Below, piece after piece: positions 4,315 to 5,734 of a DNA stretch of 5,734 nt. Made by a program: the position numbers and the translations under genes. Below the pieces are notes generated by a model that had not been told where the DNA came from, did no database searches, and saw nothing but the letters and a program-made list of their open reading frames with translations. Within the stretch, counting starts at the first letter, position 1; each line of letters opens with the position of its first letter. The DNA comes from an uncultured Aliterella sp. (GTDB lineage Bacteria > Cyanobacteriota > Cyanobacteriia > Cyanobacteriales > Chroococcidiopsidaceae), in NCBI GenBank assembly GCA_905479905.1, contig CAJQOK010000370.1, positions 1-5,734 of the forward strand, read 5' to 3'.

Positions 4315-5190
4315 TTATAAAAAAGTCATATTCATACTCACCCAAGTTTGCAAACTATCTCCTGGAGGGAGGGATATTAAGCCATCTCCGGTATTTAGAG
4401 CGTTGCGGGGGGCTGTCCAAGGCTCTAAACAGTAAAAGTCTTTATCTTTGACCGTCCAAAAAACTACCGTGTTGTAGTAGTCGTTATTCCACTCTAAATT
4501 TAATTGCAACTGCCGACTTGTATCCTTGACCGAAGCAGATTCCCCCGATAATTGTTTAAAAGCTGCATCTATTTCATCGCGGCTATAGTCAAATTCACCA
4601 TCAAAGGCTTGGGTTGATTGAGTTTTTTGATCGTAAAACTCTGTTGCAGGGATTTGTACTTGTAACGCTGTTTTATCTGGGGCGGCAAAATAAGGGTGAA
4701 ACCCGACCGAAAACGGCATTGAAACGCTTGAGTTGTTTTGAAAGTTTTGATGGATAACTAAGCTATTACCCCATAGCCGATAGGTAAAACTTACCTCAAA
4801 ATCAAAGGGATAAACAGCTTTTGTCTCGTCGGTGCTGGTTAAAACTAAAGTAATGCTGGCACAATCATTCGTTGATTGGTTGGTAACAAGCCAAGGCATT
4901 TCACGGGCAAAACCATGTTGTTTTAAGGTGTAAGTGCGATCGCCATGCGTGTAAGTATTGTCAGGTAAGTTACCACAAATCGGAAATAATATTGGAACTC
5001 CGCCCCTGACGCTTAAGTCAGGATGAGTAAATCGCTCATTATCTAAGTAAAATATTTCCTGTCCTTGAATCCGCCATTTAGTTATAATCCCGCCTCTTTC
5101 TGGTACTACTTCAATTAATGATTGGGCGTAAGAATCCGAAAGAGTGTAGGTTTTATACTGCTGTTGATTTATTGCGACTTCAAACGTCAT
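4315..5190 (-). CDS. Aldose 1-epimerase / galactose-mutarotase-fold protein
   Basis: The 291-residue cytosolic protein has the galactose mutarotase-like beta-sandwich pattern. It shows Gly33-Gly34 near the N-terminus, substrate-pocket Arg62 in VRGGVPILFPICG, His92 in KQHGFAREMPW, catalytic His165 in VGFHPYF and catalytic Glu256 in CLEPWTAPRNA. These enzymes interconvert alpha and beta anomers of aldoses or hexose phosphates. The RGGVPILFP and HGFAR motifs resemble both the D-hexose-6-phosphate mutarotase and the broader aldose epimerase groups, so the exact sugar is undecided. The length is normal. The ATG at 5190 has an AGGGGGA ribosome site four bases upstream, confirming the start. The gene begins 17 bases after the pdhA stop codon on the same strand, so the two are probably co-transcribed. 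Ser/Thr/Asn-rich loops (102-121 and 215-226) look like family-variable regions. Confidence 0.9.
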   Translation of the reverse strand: MTFEVAINQQQYKTYTLSDSYAQSLIEVVPERGGIITKWRIQGQEIFYLDNERFTHPDLSVRGGVPILFPICGNLPDNTYTHGDRTYTLKQHGFAREMPWLVTNQSTNDCASITLVLTSTDETKAVYPFDFEVSFTYRLWGNSLVIHQNFQNNSSVSMPFSVGFHPYFAAPDKTALQVQIPATEFYDQKTQSTQAFDGEFDYSRDEIDAAFKQLSGESASVKDTSRQLQLNLEWNNDYYNTVVFWTVKDKDFYCLEPWTAPRNALNTGDGLISLPPGDSLQTWVSMNMTFL

Positions 5191-5194
5191 AATT

Positions 5195-5201
5195 TCCCCC
5201 T
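5195..5201 (-). promoter_or_regulatory. Ribosome binding site of the epimerase gene
   Basis: The minus strand reads AGGGGGA, then AATT and ATG. It is a good purine-rich Shine-Dalgarno variant located in the 17-base gap after the pdhA stop codon. It supports the start at 5190 and independent initiation within a pdhA-epimerase transcript. Confidence 0.65.
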
Positions 5202-5207
5202 AATTTA

Positions 5208-5734
5208 CTATTTATCTTCCGCAAATATAAAACGATATAATTCGTCAGGTGTTGGTTCTGGACTGTCTTCGGCAAACTTTACCGCTTCATTGATAACTTG
5301 AGTAATTTTGCGCTCAATTTCTTTAAGTTCTGACTCTGAGGCTAAATTATGCTCGATCAGGTAAGCGGCTAATTTTTTAATCGGATCGCGGCTAAACCAA
5401 AAATCTTTTTCTTCCTTAGCTCGTAGTTCGTCAGGATCAGCTAAAGAGTGACCGCGAAAACGATAAGTAAGTGCTTCAATTAAAGTTGGCCCTTCTCCGG
5501 CGCGGGCGCGTTCTACGGCTTCTGTAGCCGCCGCACGTACCGCTAATACATCCATGCCATCTACTTCTACCCCAGCCATGCCAAAAGCATGAGCTTTCTT
5601 ATAAATTTCTGGGTGGGAAGTAGCACGATCATGAGCCATACCGATCGCCCATTTGTTATTTTCGACTACATAAATAATCGGCAGTTTCCATAACGCCGCC
5701 ATATTTAAGCATTCAAAAAACTGCCCGTTATTCG
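5208..5734 (-). CDS. pdhA: Pyruvate dehydrogenase E1 component, alpha subunit (partial, C-terminal half)
   Basis: The frame runs open to the window edge and gives 174 C-terminal residues of a protein that is normally about 340; the N-terminus lies outside. The first visible residues [18 protein letters not shown] are the end of the thiamine-diphosphate-binding motif (GDG...NN). [30 protein letters not shown] and the loop [19 protein letters not shown] follow, all hallmarks of E1 alpha. The enzyme decarboxylates pyruvate and, with E1 beta, reductively acetylates the lipoyl group of E2, feeding acetyl-CoA to fatty acid synthesis and the TCA pathway. The His in GHS is the conserved loop histidine. 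The internal Met at 5702 is not the start because the frame continues upstream in perfect family register. The gene ends with FIFAEDK and TAA at 5208. Confidence 0.97.
   Translation of the reverse strand, partial: NNGQFFECLNMAALWKLPIIYVVENNKWAIGMAHDRATSHPEIYKKAHAFGMAGVEVDGMDVLAVRAAATEAVERARAGEGPTLIEALTYRFRGHSLADPDELRAKEEKDFWFSRDPIKKLAAYLIEHNLASESELKEIERKITQVINEAVKFAEDSPEPTPDELYRFIFAEDK

Overview
The window looks like a cyanobacterial chromosome segment. It has seven perfect copies of the cyanobacterial HIP1 octamer GCGATCGC (at 348, 903, 1208, 2436, 2529, 3648 and 4936). It also carries a Calvin-cycle-type class II fructose-bisphosphate aldolase, a cyanobacterial-type pyruvate dehydrogenase E1 alpha, a DUF3303 protein and a palindrome of the GTAGAGACGTT type often scattered through cyanobacterial genomes. 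I cannot fix the genus from the sequence alone.

Layout: 1-96 is the 3' end of an unidentified plus-strand gene ending in a membrane helix. 171-983 (+) encodes a nitrilase-superfamily amidase close to NIT1 (deaminated glutathione repair). It converges on the class II aldolase gene at 1085-2164 (-), and the gap between them holds a palindromic repeat and a clear intrinsic terminator for the aldolase. Upstream of the aldolase, on the same strand, is a small DUF3303 protein (2328-2600).

From about 2600 to 4180 the content turns accessory. A truncated HigB/Gp49-like toxin remnant lies next to an intact HigA-like antitoxin (2938-3330, +). On the minus strand are an antitoxin-like ORF without a normal start codon (3930-4145), an unrecognised 132-residue protein (3487-3885) and a possible 44-residue ORF overlapping its end (3360-3494). 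This debris abuts the 3' end of a tRNA-Lys(UUU) gene (4178-4249, -), a common kind of integration site, so the stretch may be a decayed island. No att repeat, integrase or transposase is visible.

Beyond the tRNA, housekeeping genes resume: a galactose-mutarotase-fold epimerase (4315-5190, -), 17 bases downstream of pdhA (5208 to the window edge, -), probably in one transcript.

The conserved genes concern central carbon metabolism (FBP aldolase in the Calvin cycle and glycolysis, pyruvate dehydrogenase, sugar-anomer interconversion) and metabolite repair. The most unusual material is the toxin-antitoxin-rich segment between DUF3303 and tRNA-Lys. I found no CRISPR array, rRNA gene, complete mobile element or convincing new multi-gene system.
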